DNA from: Symbiodinium natans
Taxonomy: Eukaryota; Sar; Dinophyceae; Suessiales; Symbiodiniaceae
Length of the DNA stretch: 62,500 bases
Reading direction: 5' to 3'
NCBI GenBank assembly: GCA_905221605.1
Contig: CAJNDS010000767.1
Coordinates: 1 to 62,500 of the forward strand
The position numbers and the translations under genes were made by a program. The notes beneath the pieces were generated by a model. That model saw nothing but the letters and a program-made list of their open reading frames with translations. It searched no databases and was not told the origin of the DNA. Positions 1-13,109 of this stretch are shown here, piece by piece; the stretch's first letter is position 1, and the number at the start of each line of letters is the position of its first letter.

Positions 1-456
1 TGACGGATTGATATTGAAATGAGCGTCCTTTTTTTGTGCAAGAAGGGTCGTTATCAATGTCCCATATCCAATGCGCAAGTGTCCACTAAAGACTTTTGTT
101 GATGCTCAGAAGCAGGCACGCTTCAATCCAAGCCTCGTCGGCATTGCTCAGACAAGCAAAGCAGCAATGGGCAAATGCAAGCCGCACGTTTTAACTTTTA
201 TAAGCCCTTTCATACAAGTGCGAAGTGAGTAATTGCAAAGTAGTGCACACGGTGCAGCTCGGATCTGCGTTGGATCGTCTTACAGCTTCAAATCAAGACC
301 CTGCAGGTGCAGGTGGAGTTGGATGCCTTTGCGTCAACTGGAAGATGCATCGGGCGCTTTGTGGCTGTGGCAAGCTGATCGAGCTGAAGCTTGGCTGAAA
401 ACTCGCACCTGAATATGCTGCCGCCACGCTTTCGTGAAGTCCATTGAGTGAGACAG

Positions 457-1908
457 GTGGGACATATCTGCCAAAGGCAACGATGAGAAACCTTCACAGC
501 GGCTGACTGCCTTTACCGGCCATACTGCTCCGGTACTGTCACTTCTAGTGGATTGGGCCGAGCAGATCATGATCTCAGCTTCTTCAGTCGCAGTCTCAGT
601 CAAAGCCATGCCGAAACGACTGAAATGACTGCAAAACAATTGCAAAATGATGCCGAAATTACTGAAGTGATCAGCTCAGACACGTAGGTTGTTATGGCAC
701 CCTGGCTGGCCCCTGGGTTATGGCTTCTTCTCACTTGTTGATAACTCTTTGGCTCACTGCGGCTGATACACGTCGATCACATCTGTTTCGCAGCAACTAG
801 ACTCTAGAGCATCTTAGGGTCCACCCAAAAGCGTGCCATTGCCAGTTCTCATTGGAGTGCCATCATGAGACTCAAATGCAAGAAGCCGAGACTGCAATTT
901 GCTTGGCTTGCATCTGGGAGATGTCCCGATCTCAGGCCGACTGTAAGCAAAAATCTGCCATAGTGGCCCCTTTAACCTCTCTTTTCATTGCCGACTCGGT
1001 ACAAAACCTGCTTAAGTCAAGCCCAGTTTTCTTAAATTCCTGCAATCACTGGGAGGAAAGATCTCTTGAAGTCGTGCATTTGAAGTCATAGACTGGTACG
1101 CACATACCCCGAAACCTGACGCAACAGAATTTGCTGCGTTTCAATGGGGTTTCCTGCATGTCCCCTGGCTGATCTGCACAATTGGCGTCTACGGTTTTTT
1201 GTTTTTTAATACTGTTCTGGGCCAAGCAGCAAATAGCTACCTCCAGAAGCACAAAACAAAGATTCGCCTTACGCGGAGCATGCCCAGCTCAAAATTAGTT
1301 TTCCGGGTGTGGGTTGCTTGCTCGAACTGCCGCCAACCACTCGCTGATGCTGATGATGTTTGCATTCATTTTTTCTTTATTATTGTTTTTATTGTTTTTG
1401 TTATTGTTTTCTAGGTGCTGCAGAGACAATTTTCAAGAGGCTCGATTTCCTCCACGAGTGTTTTGAAAAAGGGCAAAGGCATGATTTAGGTATGAGAGCC
1501 CAAGGCATGACTTGGGCATACCGACATCATCTCAGCTCAGCATCTTTTCAACACCAGTAATAAAATTCAAGCTTCGCTCATGCGGACTGTGCTCATTGGA
1601 GTCGAGCCCCAGCAACCCGAAAACGGTCTTCCCAGTCGCTGCCCAGGACAAGACTTTGCGGAGATGGGATCTAAAAGATTCGGTGCTTCTCGAGACCTTT
1701 CCCGTTGGAGACGCGCAGATCAGGTGCTTGAATGGTCTTCGTTGATGCTATGCATCACTGATCATCACTGCCATGAGATTTCGCATTGCCAGGTGCCTCT
1801 CTAGCCCATTCAGCCCAGCTACGTCAGTGGTGGCGGGTGATGAGAAGGGTAACCTCCAGATCTGGGACACCAAAACTGGAGCCGTCGAGAAGCGGATGTC
1901 TGGGCACA
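457..1908 (+). CDS. WD40-repeat protein, partial, at least three exons
   Basis: Three stretches join into WD40 repeats. Exon 457-586 begins WDISAKG and runs through RLTAFTGHTAPVLSLL to ISASS. A GT-AG intron (587-1646) follows, and exon 1647-1723 continues DKTLRRWDLKDSVLLETF, so the junction restores the usual SASSDKTLRRWD strand. A second GT-AG intron (1724-1792, 69 nt) joins QIR to CLSSPFSPATSVVAGDEKG, and exon 1793 to about 1908 carries NLQIWDTKTGAVEKRMSGHT. A likely earlier exon near 340-390 reads ASGALWLW. WD40 proteins form beta-propellers that act as interaction scaffolds; the partner cannot be told from this. Both ends of the gene are unresolved. A Lys/Glu-rich stretch at about 2080-2150 could be a later exon, but I could not connect it. 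Confidence 0.72.
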
Positions 1909-2159
1909 CTGCCTGGAGCCTAATGGTCACTGAGCTTGGCTCTGCGAATGTCGGTTTCCCATCTGTGGCTTGGCCTTGGGGCATCAAAGCTCGGTCCAAG
2001 CGGTTGCACACGCAAACGTGCCGCAAACTGAAAGTCGAAGAATTGCTGGTATTGAAGCGCCGACGAAGCCGACGATCAAGAGAAACGAAAATCAAGCGAA
2101 GGAAGAGAAGTCAAAAGCAGACGCAACAAAGTGCCAGTGGGAAGAACGCGCTGCCGTAG

Positions 2160-5100
2160 TAACGGCCTGCATTTGCGAGACTTTGCTGCGAAAGAAAACC
2201 CTGCAGAGAAGACCTGGGGCCCGGCTGGTGTCGGCTGACTGCTCACACGGGCCTGTGTGGAACAGGCATGTTGACAGCTTCTGTTGGACTTGCTCTTCTT
2301 TGAGAGACCTCTGTTCGGGCATCGGAAAGAGTTTTGTCGCGCAGCGACAGCGCGAAGCGGGATTACGAGGCTTCATAAGGATTAGGAGACAACGCGATTC
2401 CCAAACTTCGATGTGACGGCGTAGACCAATGCAAAGCCCTCCCAAATGGATTCTTTTGTCGACTGCAATGCTAGGAGTACTGTAGCAACAGACGCGAGAT
2501 CCATGCCAAGTACTCCTAAAAGGTTTGTGGTTTGACGTCCGGTCTGTTGTTACTTGTCAATTGAGCTGTGACCTTTGCTTGCTTCGTATAGTCCTGCCTG
2601 ATCCCACGAGCATGCTGCTCAGATGAAACTACCCCTGCTTCAGGATGGTGTGCTGTGCGTATCCCAGGTGCATGCAGGCTGGATGGGGAAACCTTGCCAA
2701 CAGACACTTTGCACGTTGTTCTCCACATGCCACATGGGGAAGGAGGTGGGTTGGTCAAGTCACGCAGAAATCCAAGTGTGTTTCGCAAAGCTCAAGTTGA
2801 TTCGCCTTGCCAAGAGCTGATCCCTTCCCCTAAACGACCCCAGATCTCACTTCTCTAAAGTGAAACTCCGGAAACGTGTGAAAGAGTTGTTCATGGGGAT
2901 AGTAGGAGGTATATGATGGTATTGGATTTCGGAAGTGCAGTCCAAGCACTATACCCCCAAGCTGCCAGCTTGCGATACACAGCCTCCCAAATCCAGTAGC
3001 ATCACCATGGCCATCGTTCACCCGGGAACAGTGTTGTGAAGCACGTGGCTTTGAGTCAAGGACACTTGCTCTGTCTAGTTGCAGCAGAGTGGACGGCAGG
3101 GGTGATTCAGCCCGTGAACTTATAGTGAAATATGGGCCCCTGAAATGTTTGCAGCCGTCAAAAAGATTATAGAAGGGCCTAAGAGGCTGCCGCTACTCTC
3201 AGCGCATGTGTGAAGGCGATTTAAGGCGGTATGGAGTCGGCACAGAGAGTAGCGAACCCGTAAAGGTTGCAGCGATGCCCATTTACTGCTTTTGCTCGGT
3301 TGTGCCGGGGTTGCTGGTTCGTAGTTTTCGGCGCCCTTCGCTCGTCTCAAAAAGTCTCAAGTCGAACTTTCGCGATTTTCAGACCTTGCCAGCCCGAACT
3401 GACATCCCTTCAGAATTTGAAAGTTAAACGCAATCTGAAAACTACACCTTTATGGCCTGGCAAAATAACAAATGAGTAATGTAATGAGTCAAAAGCCTCA
3501 GCACACCCGCCGCGCACAAAAGGGTTCTGGAAACAGATCTAGCTTGGCAACTTTCAGCTGCTTCGGCAGTTGTGCCTCTCCAAACCTGCAGTGCCTAGAA
3601 CAAGCAATGAAATACAGGGCGCAAGAACAGCTTGAAGGCGGCTCTGAATTCCTTCCAAAACCCTGGCAGTCCCCAAACACCTTGAATCTCACTCAACTTT
3701 CTCTAGGCACCAATAAACCCGTAGCAGTTGCTTTGCAGGTTTCGTCGTAAGTGGAGGGCGAGACGGCCGACTGTGCTATTGGCGGCTGGAAGACGGTCTT
3801 TGCTTACGGTCTGTGGAGGTTTCGGAAGTCAGTGCAGGCCGAACGACTGCTAGCAGTAGTTTGACCGCGCCTTTCGGCCATGGACATGTCCGGCAGATGC
3901 TAGGGTTCAGATTTTGCTGGGCTTGGGTGGTGTAGGGTTGCCGATGTGAATGCAACATCCCCCGTACTGCGGTGGCTACTTGGGGAGTCTTGACATGCTG
4001 ATGAGCGCGGCAGCCAGCCCCCAACAACGATTGTTTGACGATATTCGTGATTCTACGGCACGGGCCGGATGCAAGGTCGACGTGAGTGTTGATGGTGTCC
4101 TCTAGGGTCCGACCCTGCAAAAGGGGTTCGGAGCTCTTGCGATCCTGTAAAGCCATTTCCCATGCAAAAAGCGAACAACAAGGGTGGGGTGGGGCATGTT
4201 GGGGGGAGGGGGGTGGGATTAGTGGGCAGACCATGTGGTCGTGGAGTACTTACGGGAAGCTCCGACGTCCATGCCCAGGTGGGCTGAAAGCATCTTGCGA
4301 TGTTGTCGATTTCAAATTCGCGACCGCTTCGCTGTTGCAGTTTCTGATGTTTGGGTGTTGAAACGTGCTGCTGGCAGCCGCTTGTGTGGGCGCGAGGGCG
4401 AAACATGAAAGATCAACTAGGCCAGGGCCATGTTGAGCACATGTTGCCGTGCTGCCATCAGCGTAGTATATTAGAAGAAAGTTGCTTTAACCCCCTGCGA
4501 GCGTCGCACAGAGTACGGGCTCAACGCACACAACCCGATCTCAACGATACGTGTTTTTTTGTCTTGCGATGTGGGTGGGCCAGTCCAGGACGGCGTAGCA
4601 TGATGCAACACGCAGCCAGATCGGAATCGGCGTAGTTTTGGAGAATGCTTCAATGCAGCTTCAAATCGGGGACATGCCCATGTCCGAATCGTGTGACCGT
4701 GCGCAAAGCACTGCATGCACAAAGCACTGCATGCGCATGTGGCGGGTACATGAGCCACACGAGTCGTCCATACAGATGCTTGTATGGATTTCGTGACGTG
4801 GCTTCTTGGTTTCTTTTCACTTTCTTGGCTCTTTGGGCTTCTGGGCTTCTTGGCTTTTCAGACTACTTTGTCCTAGGCCTTCCAGGCTCATTGATTTGTT
4901 TCACTTCTTTTGTTGCGGTGGTGTTGTTGGCTTTTGAGCCTCTTGGCTGCCTGGCTGTTTTCCTTTTTACTTCTTGGCCAGCTTTGTCTTCGAGGCAGAC
5001 AAAACGGTTATTGTGTCCTCCCAATCAGCTTGGGTGCTGGGAGGGTCTTCTCTTCGAGCACTCCCCGAAAAACTTTCTGTTGGGAGGCCTTGCCAAGCTC

Positions 5101-8100
5101 GGTGGAGAAGGTAGTAGAACTAACTATAGCTGCTCATGGGTAAGTTGCATGTGCCGTGCAGTCCTATGTGATTCATGAAGCGTGGGAGAACCCATGAAGG
5201 TGTTTGGGTGGTGGGTGTTGCCATGCTACCAGAGCGAGCCGACGATCATCGAAAGGCAAGCTACAGATGATAGCCTTGGCAGTAAACATGTGGTGTCAGT
5301 ACAGAGATTGCTACGGATTCCGAAACTTTGTTGTCTTCTGTTGGCCTGCGCAGCAAGGCCATGGCAAATGCCCGACATGGGACATTTGCAGATGGACTGG
5401 CAATGACTTCCGGTCATGGCCCCTAGCCCTAGCGGGCCTGCAGCTCAATGTTAGCGGCGGTGGCTAGGTGCAAGATGTCAGCGTTGGATCAACAAGGCTT
5501 GGCAAAGTCAAGCCTTCTCGACGGACCTCAAGGGAAAAGAGCGGCAGCAAAGCTTCCTCACACCCATGTCATCCTCTCGCCTGAATCCTGCGCGCACCTT
5601 CCGCTAAAGACACTGGCCTTGTGCCCGGCCGCACGCTGCGGCGGACGCTGCGACTTGATGCGACTTGCAAGTCGACCTGCGAAGCATCGTGGAGCGATGT
5701 GGAGCGACGTGGAACGCGCAACTTCAATGATGCGTGTAGTATGTGTAGTGCACGGCTGTGCACCTACAAGATCGTATAAAAGGTGGAGCATGGGCGAGCC
5801 ATGTGTGACAGGCGCGTGATTGTAAGAGCCTTCGAGCGAGGTGAATGTGACCCGCGTTACTGCGCTGCGGTTAAGTGGAAGGAGCTTGCGCTCGCCTTCT
5901 CACAGTGTTGCCGGTGATGCCGCCCGCTTCAATCACCTTTCTTACTTGTATCCTTACTGTAGTTGGGCGATGTGACGGTCTTTGCTCTCCACCCTGCCAG
6001 TAGAACGCGCCATACTTCTTGGCGTAGCTGATCGGCCTCGGGATTCACCACTTCGCACACGTGTCACTGTGCTATGCCGTGCTTCTCGAGGTTGTCGGTG
6101 TCGTGTTGGTGGCCTGAGTCTTTGTCGTCCACCTCCAAGACCAGCTTGATTCGCGAGGATTGTTCTTTTTGAATCACGGCCTTCGGTTGTTAATCTCATC
6201 CTGATGAAGGCAACACTTGGAAATTTCGTGGCATTCGTCCACTGGACCCTAGAAATTCACTACTTGCCAAAGGCGGCTCCCTTTGAAAACTTGATTGGCG
6301 GCCGGTCTTGGATTTCTACAGCTTGTTTTTCGGGCAAGTAACCGCTCAGGAAACTTTGGGGGTTTGGGGCGAGGTCTCCCGATTACGTGGGAGAGGTCTA
6401 TTAGTTAGGGGCTTGGGGCCTGAAAGGCTGCATGCCCTTTGAAAACTTGGCCGGTGGCCGGCTGTAGTAAGAGTTGTTATTGATGTTTATGGTTTATTGA
6501 TATTTCTTGCACCATCGCGTAAAATGTCACAACGACCTCGGAAACAAAGCAAACATAAACAACCGAATTATCATGTCTTCTGGTCAAGATGCAGTGAATG
6601 AGTTGTACAAGTCATAGTTCGTCCATAAACGTCTATTAGAAGTGTTTAGATTCCAATGTTGAGTTTTTTTGCCTGTTTGTCCGCGAACGAAGCGGCCAAA
6701 AGAAGCACGCGTAGTGCAATAAGAGCACTGGTTCATGAAATGGATCATAAAGTTCACGTGTTGCAAATGGAATTTCTCTTGTTTTCCCTTGCGATCCTTC
6801 ATGCTTGGTCTTCCTGCCAAGGGCCCCAGCTTCGCCACCCTTTGCCCTTCGGCTCGCAGTTTCCTCGTCGGCCGCGACAACTGGGTGCCCCCAAAGTTAC
6901 ATGAGCTGAGTAACTTAGTGTGGCTTAGTATGGCTTCGTGCTTCGCAGGGCCCGGAAGCCGCCTCCTCCCAAAAATGAGATGGAATCTACAGTTCTTTGT
7001 TTGAAAACCCTTCTGAGGAGGCATTTGGAGCTCTGACGTCGGCCAAGGGTCCACGGGAATCCGTGGGTCCATGGAGCCGCTAAGGCGCAAAAACAACGCC
7101 AAATTGTGCAGCATCATTGGTCGACGATGTCGGGAAACTCACCAACTGCGGTCGCATGTACTTCCTCGAGACGATTAGGCGATGATCGCATTGTGCAGAA
7201 TGTTGTGGGCCGTGTTGGCAAGCCGGCAACTGGCCTGCGATGTTGTGCGCGCTGAACGAGCATGTTCAAGTGAGTCCGTGCCACAAACCCGAAGGTGCGC
7301 TTGTTTGGACACCGGTGTGACGAGCGAACCGCCCATCAGCGAAATCATGATGTTCGCAAGGAGCGAAACCCTCAAAATTTAGACTCATTGGGGCATACAA
7401 GGCGACTTCGCACGATAGAATTCCGGATTGTTCCTGATTCTTCCAGGGACATTAAGGATGATAAGGATGGGATTGTCAAGGACCTGCTTTAAAGTTAAAG
7501 TGGGTTGTTACTCAATACTTTGATCAATAGCTTTACGAAGCCATCGAATGCGTCTGCAGGGCATCCAAATGTTGTTATGTGCTCCTCATAGAGTAATGTA
7601 GTGATTGCAAGCGTGAATTACAAATGACAATGCGCCCCTGACGCAGCCACCATCCCAACAAAATCCTGGTGGCTTAAGTTCGTCCACCGAGTCTGCAATC
7701 ATGTTATTTGGTCTCGCAGCTCCGGCCATTGCGCGCGCCCGTTTTTCTTCGGGTGATGAGGCCTTGCCACATCCGCAGATGCCGCCTTCCAATTGGATGA
7801 GATATGGGCAGCCTTCAAAACAGTCGGTTTGGTATTGACAGGCACGGAATTGAAAACGCCGGGTGGGCTGTATGTTGTCGACACAGCAGTCCCACTCGTC
7901 AGATCTCAACTATCAATCACATTCAAATCAGCTTGCGAGACCTGCAAGGGCACGTCCGGATTTTCGGTGACAAAAGTGTTTCAATACGTGACGACTTGAA
8001 GGTTTGGAAATCCTAATCCAGAGTGTTGCGAACCTAGCGTGATAATCTCTGTGATCTCACAGCTTATTACGGGGCTCTGCCACCAGATTTTCGCATCCAG

Positions 8101-8600
8101 CGCCGGCTCGCATCTTGATCAGCTTAGCACAGCGTGTTCAAGGGAGTCCAGGCCGATGGCACAACAACTTCATGGGATCAACGGGTCAACATGACGGTGG
8201 CGAGCAGAACGCCCATCTGAGATTTCATGACAAACAAGCTTGGACATGTTTGTCGCCCGCAACCAACGTGCTGTATGTGCGGTGTCGGTTGCCATTGCAA
8301 ATGCTGCAGCAGTGAGTCGGCGACGAGTTCCTGTTGCAACTATCGATGCGTGACGATGCGGGGCAGTGCGTGGCTTTTCATGGGCTGTGCCGCAACTCGA
8401 GGGGTCAAGCACCCCACTCTGCTCAACAGATCGCATTTAAGCAAGCGGCGACCCCATTGGGACACGCGGGCTTGGAGTCTGTTGCGCTTAGAATTGTGTT
8501 TTTCAACGATCTTGTCAGAACTTAAGTTCTTGTTAGCAGGCCGGGACGTGCTACGTGATAAGGCAAAAGCCCAAGCATGCTCACGCCCATCCTCATGAGG
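2160..8600. other. Long stretch without a supportable gene
   Basis: The ORFs here are short, lack recognisable motifs and mostly overlap on opposite strands. Two loosely similar segments occur at about 7245-7350 and 8115-8230 (both contain a GTTCAAG-GAGTCC string followed by a GAACC/GAACGCCCATC string), which suggests an old dispersed repeat. The stretch at 4800-4990 is a degenerate CTTGGCTTCT-type low-complexity run that accounts for the hydrophobic 177-codon ORF around it. Confidence 0.5.
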
Positions 8601-8639
8601 AGAGTCTCGAAAGGAAGCACGTCCGACTACGGGAAGTCA

Positions 8640-9330
8640 GGTATATATGCCTTATATATAGTCAACTGCAGCGCAGGAGCCGCAGGGCCAACTCAGTGGA
8701 GGTCTTTCGCGAGCCTCCTTTCTTGCGACTGTTTTTGCAGATGGCGACGGGGCAGTCTGAGGGGGGAGCCTGATGTTGAGGTCGTCTCCTTGGAGGGCCG
8801 GCCCGGGCTCCCAACGACATGTCCCTTGCCAACACATGACTCGTTTGGACGAGCCACTCCCTCCCTCTTCGATGAACTGGTGTCACTTGCGGATTCGACA
8901 AAAGGAGGAACACTGAGCTGACAACGACCGTGGCTCCAGTTTCTTCTGCCCATGGACGATTGCCAGGGCTCAAGCGGCGTGGCTGCTATATGCTGCTATC
9001 ACGCGCGTGCCGACCCACAGCCAAGTATTGGGCCAGCTCTCGCACGGCGTTGCCGTCGAGCGCTGCCTGACCGCCCCGCTTGCGTGCGACGCTGCGCCGG
9101 AAAATGCTTTTACCCCCTATTCCTAGTGCTCATGTACGCGGAAGATGTGGTGGTTTTGCAGGCTCGCAAAAAAAAAACTTGGATGCGTTTATTTGCCGCT
9201 TGGCTTCACTTTTGCCGCGGGCCATCAAAAACGGCCGTCATGTGGTTCGGGCCAGGCCGCCCCGGTTTGCCGACACAAGCATTTCCAGTGGGCGGACATG
9301 AAATTGTCCGTAATTTACTTACCCACACCA
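8640..9330 (+). pseudogene. Decayed non-LTR reverse-transcriptase remnant
   Basis: Around 9120-9160 the + strand reads LVLMYAEDVVVL, which matches the YADD catalytic block of LINE reverse transcriptases with the first aspartate replaced by glutamate. Downstream, in shifting frames, it reads LDAFICRLAS and SKTAVMWFG, resembling the segment after YADD that includes a KT..M.F strand. A run of nine A's at 9169-9177 sits at one frame change. Upstream (8790-8880) TTCPLPTHDSFGRATPSLFD is a possible remnant of an endonuclease region. The stretch has several stops and frameshifts. It is a different, more L1-like family than the RING-LINE copies that follow. Confidence 0.45.
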
Positions 9331-10169
9331 TGGAGTTGGGTCCATGATAAACTGGCGCCGCCACTTCTGGCGCGCGGAGAAAGGCAGATAACTGCATCCT
9401 TCTTGGACAGTTTCGCCCATTACTCACCTGCCCGTGCACCTTCCGCTTGTTCATCGGCCAGCTTCGGACTCGAGGCGGGTTGGCCTGCTAGTGGCTCGGG
9501 GCAAGTCCTCGCTTCTTGCATGTTGCCCGCTTGTTATCCTTGCTCGCCGCCGCTCCTCCCGCCGCCTGAACGGCGGTTTTTGTTTATGCGCTTCTTGAAG
9601 GATAAGCAATTTCCTTAACTCACGGAACTGGGGCACGAAAGTGCACGGGACTGTGGCCGCGGAAGCGCGCGGAAGGGTAACGGATGCACATCTCCGCAGA
9701 AGCTCCAAGGGAAACGACGACACAAGTCCGCGAAGTTAGACGCGAAAGTTCTGCGGAAGCTCCGCGGACATCATTGCGTTCGCGTTCCAAGCAGTCCGCG
9801 TGCCGCGATCGAACCCCCTCCAAGTTTCAGCAGCGTTTCTTCGAGCTCGTTCGCTTCGGACCACCCGACGCGTGTTCGAGTTTATATCTTACTTACCGGA
9901 AGCAAGGTTTCAAAACTGCTCGAAATCAGTTCGCGGAAGCGTCCGCGGAAGCAAACGCAGCGGACAAGTAGATCACCGCCCCGCATGGGCCACGTCGGGG
10001 TCCTCGCTGCGTGGGCCGCGCTGTTTGAGCGAGCGGTGAGGGCGGGGCTTGCGTGGCGCGGAGATGTGTGTCGCGCGCGTGAATATTGACGTGCCATCAA
10101 AGTATGCGCCAACAACGTTCTTGTCGCGGCCGGCTTCCGTGCGCGGATGGGCTGGCTTGCTCCTGCGTG

Positions 10170-12160
10170 CTCCTGTCCTTTCTGACCTTCCACCCGCGTT
10201 CCGTGCGCTGCTGCTCTCTCAGGCAGGGCCTCACTCTGCTCGTGCTCGCCCAACGACAAGGCCGAGCGCATATTCAATGCCCGGTTCCGCGTCCTTCTCC
10301 TCCGGCGGCTGCGCCTGCTGGGCCTGGCCTCCGGCGCCCGACACAGCTTTTGCCTTTGTGCGCGCCTACGCGTTGCAGACCTGTTCACGAGCAGGTGCGG
10401 CCGAGCCGCAGGAGTTGCTTCACATCCGGGCGGCATGCCGCTTCGCGGGGCCGGTGCTCGACTTCGCGGAGCTGCCCCATGCCCGCATGCATTGGACCGC
10501 ATACCGCGTTGCCTCGCCGGAGCACCGATGGCATCGAGGCATGGCGACCCCAATGGATGTGCATGCGCTGCCAGAACGAGTTTCACTTGTAGCGTATGCG
10601 TCCCGGTTCCGACCCCCGCATGCCCCGGGTGTTTGACGCCGATGCTTTGGGAGGCGGACCTCGCGAGACATGCACGTGCACACATGCCAGCGCCGGTTGT
10701 CGTAACCATCCGAGCTGGCAGTATAGTCGCCCTCCGCAAGCACAATGGGCGTGTGCGGCCCTTTGTCGTGGACGTGCTGCGCCGCTTGGTCGGGCACACG
10801 GCGCATCCGAGCTCCAAGCCGCCTGCATTCTGTGTCAGTATGGCCTCAGCCCCCGCGCAGGCACGGAAGCGCTGGTCCGTCTCCCTTTGCGTGCGACGGT
10901 GTTGTCCATGGACGCGGTGGGAGCCTTTGACCACGACTCCCGCCACTCGATGTTCGCTGGTCTGCAGCAGAGAGGCCGAGCCAGCAGTCTTTGCTGCCCT
11001 GCGTCCGCCAGTTTTATGCCACCGACCGCACATACGTCTGGCATGACGCTCAGGGCAACCCCCACGAGGTTAGGCAGCCCGAACAGCGCACATAGTTTTT
11101 CCGGTCTACACTCGATGATCTCCGGATCGGGAGGCGCGTCGGGCTCCGGGGGCCGATTATATAGTGGGGTCGCGAAACTCGCGAAGGGTGTCGGGGGAGC
11201 CAGGCGCGAGAGGTTCGGTGACCAAGCCCGTGCGGCGGCCGACAGTGCCGCAAGATGGACGAGAGCAGTGGCTTTCGCAGCACCATCGTCGCTCGTCTGG
11301 CGTTTCGCAAAGGAAGGGAGGAACAGCCACGAATCCAATCCCCGGTCCCTGGCGGCACGTAAATTTGTTCCACACCAACATGCTTTTTCTGACTTTGCAT
11401 GATTACGACGTGCGTCTGAACGGCATGTGCGCGAGTTATCAGCGTAACGTTTGCTGCATTCATCGGGCACGCTCGTCATGGAGTTGGAAACGTTCACGAT
11501 GGATTTCGTGCCGCAATGGTGAGGCAGCATTGGCGCCGATTGTTTGACATTTTTATGTTCTTTTCCACAAGTGTTGTGACCTTCGGGGATATGAGTGTTG
11601 AGGGTCATGGTCCAGCGTGGATGTTTCGAAGCGTCTCCATACGAACATATACGAACTGCTTGAGTACGCAACTGCTGAGCGGTGCTCGGGCACGAGTGGG
11701 TGTGGGTCGAGTCTGTGAACGTTGCAGCATGTTGCAGCTGCCCGTACAGAGGGGGCTATGTGCATGCGCCGCCTCCGCATGCCGCTCCCCCTGGCACCGA
11801 AGCGATGCAGCTGTGGGGGGGCATTGGAGGAGTATGGAGACCACAGGTCAGCGTGCGCTCACGCGGGGGTGCTGGCCCAGCGAGCTGATCCCCTGGAGCG
11901 CGCAGCGGCACGCGTTTGCCGAGAAGCAGCAGCACGCGTAGCCGCCAGCACTGCGCTCCACGACATGACTCTGGACCTGCCCGCCGGTGATGCGCGGCGC
12001 ATAGAGGTCGTCGCCAACGGACTGCCCATCTGGCGGCTGTCGACGTCAGCGCAGTCCAGCATCGCGGGCAAGCATGCGCCGGGTGCAATGCTGTCGGAAC
12101 GCGCGCTGCGCCTCGTGCCCGCCCCGCAGCTGGACGGGTTTCGTGAATCTCCCACGTAAC
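10170..12160 (+). pseudogene. Decayed RING-LINE family copy or copies
   Basis: Pieces match the intact element at 16608-21191 in + strand frames. At 10190-10260 FRALLLSQAGPHSARA resembles the segment before the zinc knuckle. Near 10530-10640 GIEAWRPQWMCMRC and CSVCVPVPTPACPGC resemble its N-terminal zinc cluster. At 10830-10960 QYGLSPRAGTEALVRL and TVLSMDAVGAFDH correspond to reverse transcriptase motif A. At 11030-11085 YVWHDAQGNPHEVRQ corresponds to the segment before motif B. At 11775-12050 CSCGGALEEYGDHRSAC and RRIEVVANGLPIW correspond to the zinc knuckle and endonuclease. Order is roughly conserved, but the fingers-palm region is deleted and the frame shifts repeatedly. The first piece is out of order, so more than one insertion is likely. 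Confidence 0.7.
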
Positions 12161-12489
12161 CGTGAGCTTGCAGCACACGCAGCAAATTCTAGATGAAGTG
12201 GTTCGTTGCGCTGCATTTGCACCGCGCCTTCCCAAAACAGCCACGGCCAATGTGGCACGCTGGACGACTGCTTCGACCATGATTCCAAAGCATTATGTAC
12301 TTTGGAAGCTTGTGCTTTCAATTGCGTGTCGTGCAACGTGGGGTGCACTTAATGTTGTCGATGGGATGAGGCGGGTTGCGGTCCCTGGGGCACGTAAGAA
12401 ATGCATCGCGAATAGAATGAACGATTGCCCCTGCGGCCCACAGTTTTGAGCCTGACATTGAATTCTTCTTTGCGTCCCGGAGTGGTTAA

Positions 12490-12990
12490 TTAGTGGAGAG
12501 GCCTCCGCATCCTCCTTGGGTTGCCCGCGCCCGCTGCGGAGGCCGTGGGCGAGTTGATGCGTTGGGGGACCACTTCGCGGCTTGTCCGCGCACCGGTCTC
12601 TCAGCACAACGAGGCTTCGTGCTCGAGCAGGCGTGGGTGCAGGTCGCGCACGCGCGAGGCGGTCGGCCCGGTGGCTCGCCGATACAAACGTGCGGCCGGA
12701 TGACCGACGGCGCCTTGATCTCGTCATCTATGGCGCAACCCAGCGGCGAAACCCTTTGCGGTGGCGCGACGCTTTGCGGGATGGCAGACCCACCCGCGGC
12801 GCCGCTGACCGCACTGGAAGCCGCTGCGCGATGCAAGCGTGCGCGCTACTCTGCACTTTCCTTCCGGGTGGGCACAGCGGCCTGTGCGTGTTGGCTGCCG
12901 AAGTCGCAGGGCGCCGGAACGACGAGTCCCAACGCTTGCGGCTGAACGCGTCCCGAGTGATGCCGAGACAGTTTCGGACACGCTTAGCGT
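12490..12990 (+). pseudogene. 3' fragment of a RING-LINE copy
   Basis: The + strand reads RVDALGDHFAACPRTG, then QRGFVLEQAWVQVA, almost the same as residues 1300-1335 of the intact element. Decayed equivalents of the endonuclease segment (RRRLDLVIYG, then AARCKRARYSAL in other frames) follow up to about 12945. Several frameshifts and no polymerase domain make this a dead 3' fragment. Confidence 0.72.
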
Positions 12991-13109
12991 TACTACCCCT
13001 TTCGCCTAGCCCCGGGACTTTGACCTGCTTGCACAGGCTTGGGAGGTGGGCCGGACGTTGCTTGGAGCAGCGGCGCCCCCATGGCAGATGGCAGGTGCCC
13101 CCACACAGG

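Noticed and set aside
4645-5178. 177-codon hydrophobic ORF that looks like a membrane protein
   Set aside because: The hydrophobic part is a degenerate CTTGGCTTCT-type low-complexity run. There is no family motif and no partner exon.
6584-7117. 177-codon minus-strand ORF
   Set aside because: No motif, and the opposite strand has equally long frames. All other supported genes are on +.
9882-11033. 383-codon minus-strand ORF
   Set aside because: It is antisense to RING-LINE remnants in GC-rich DNA and is low in motifs. It is a shadow of the + strand retroelement.
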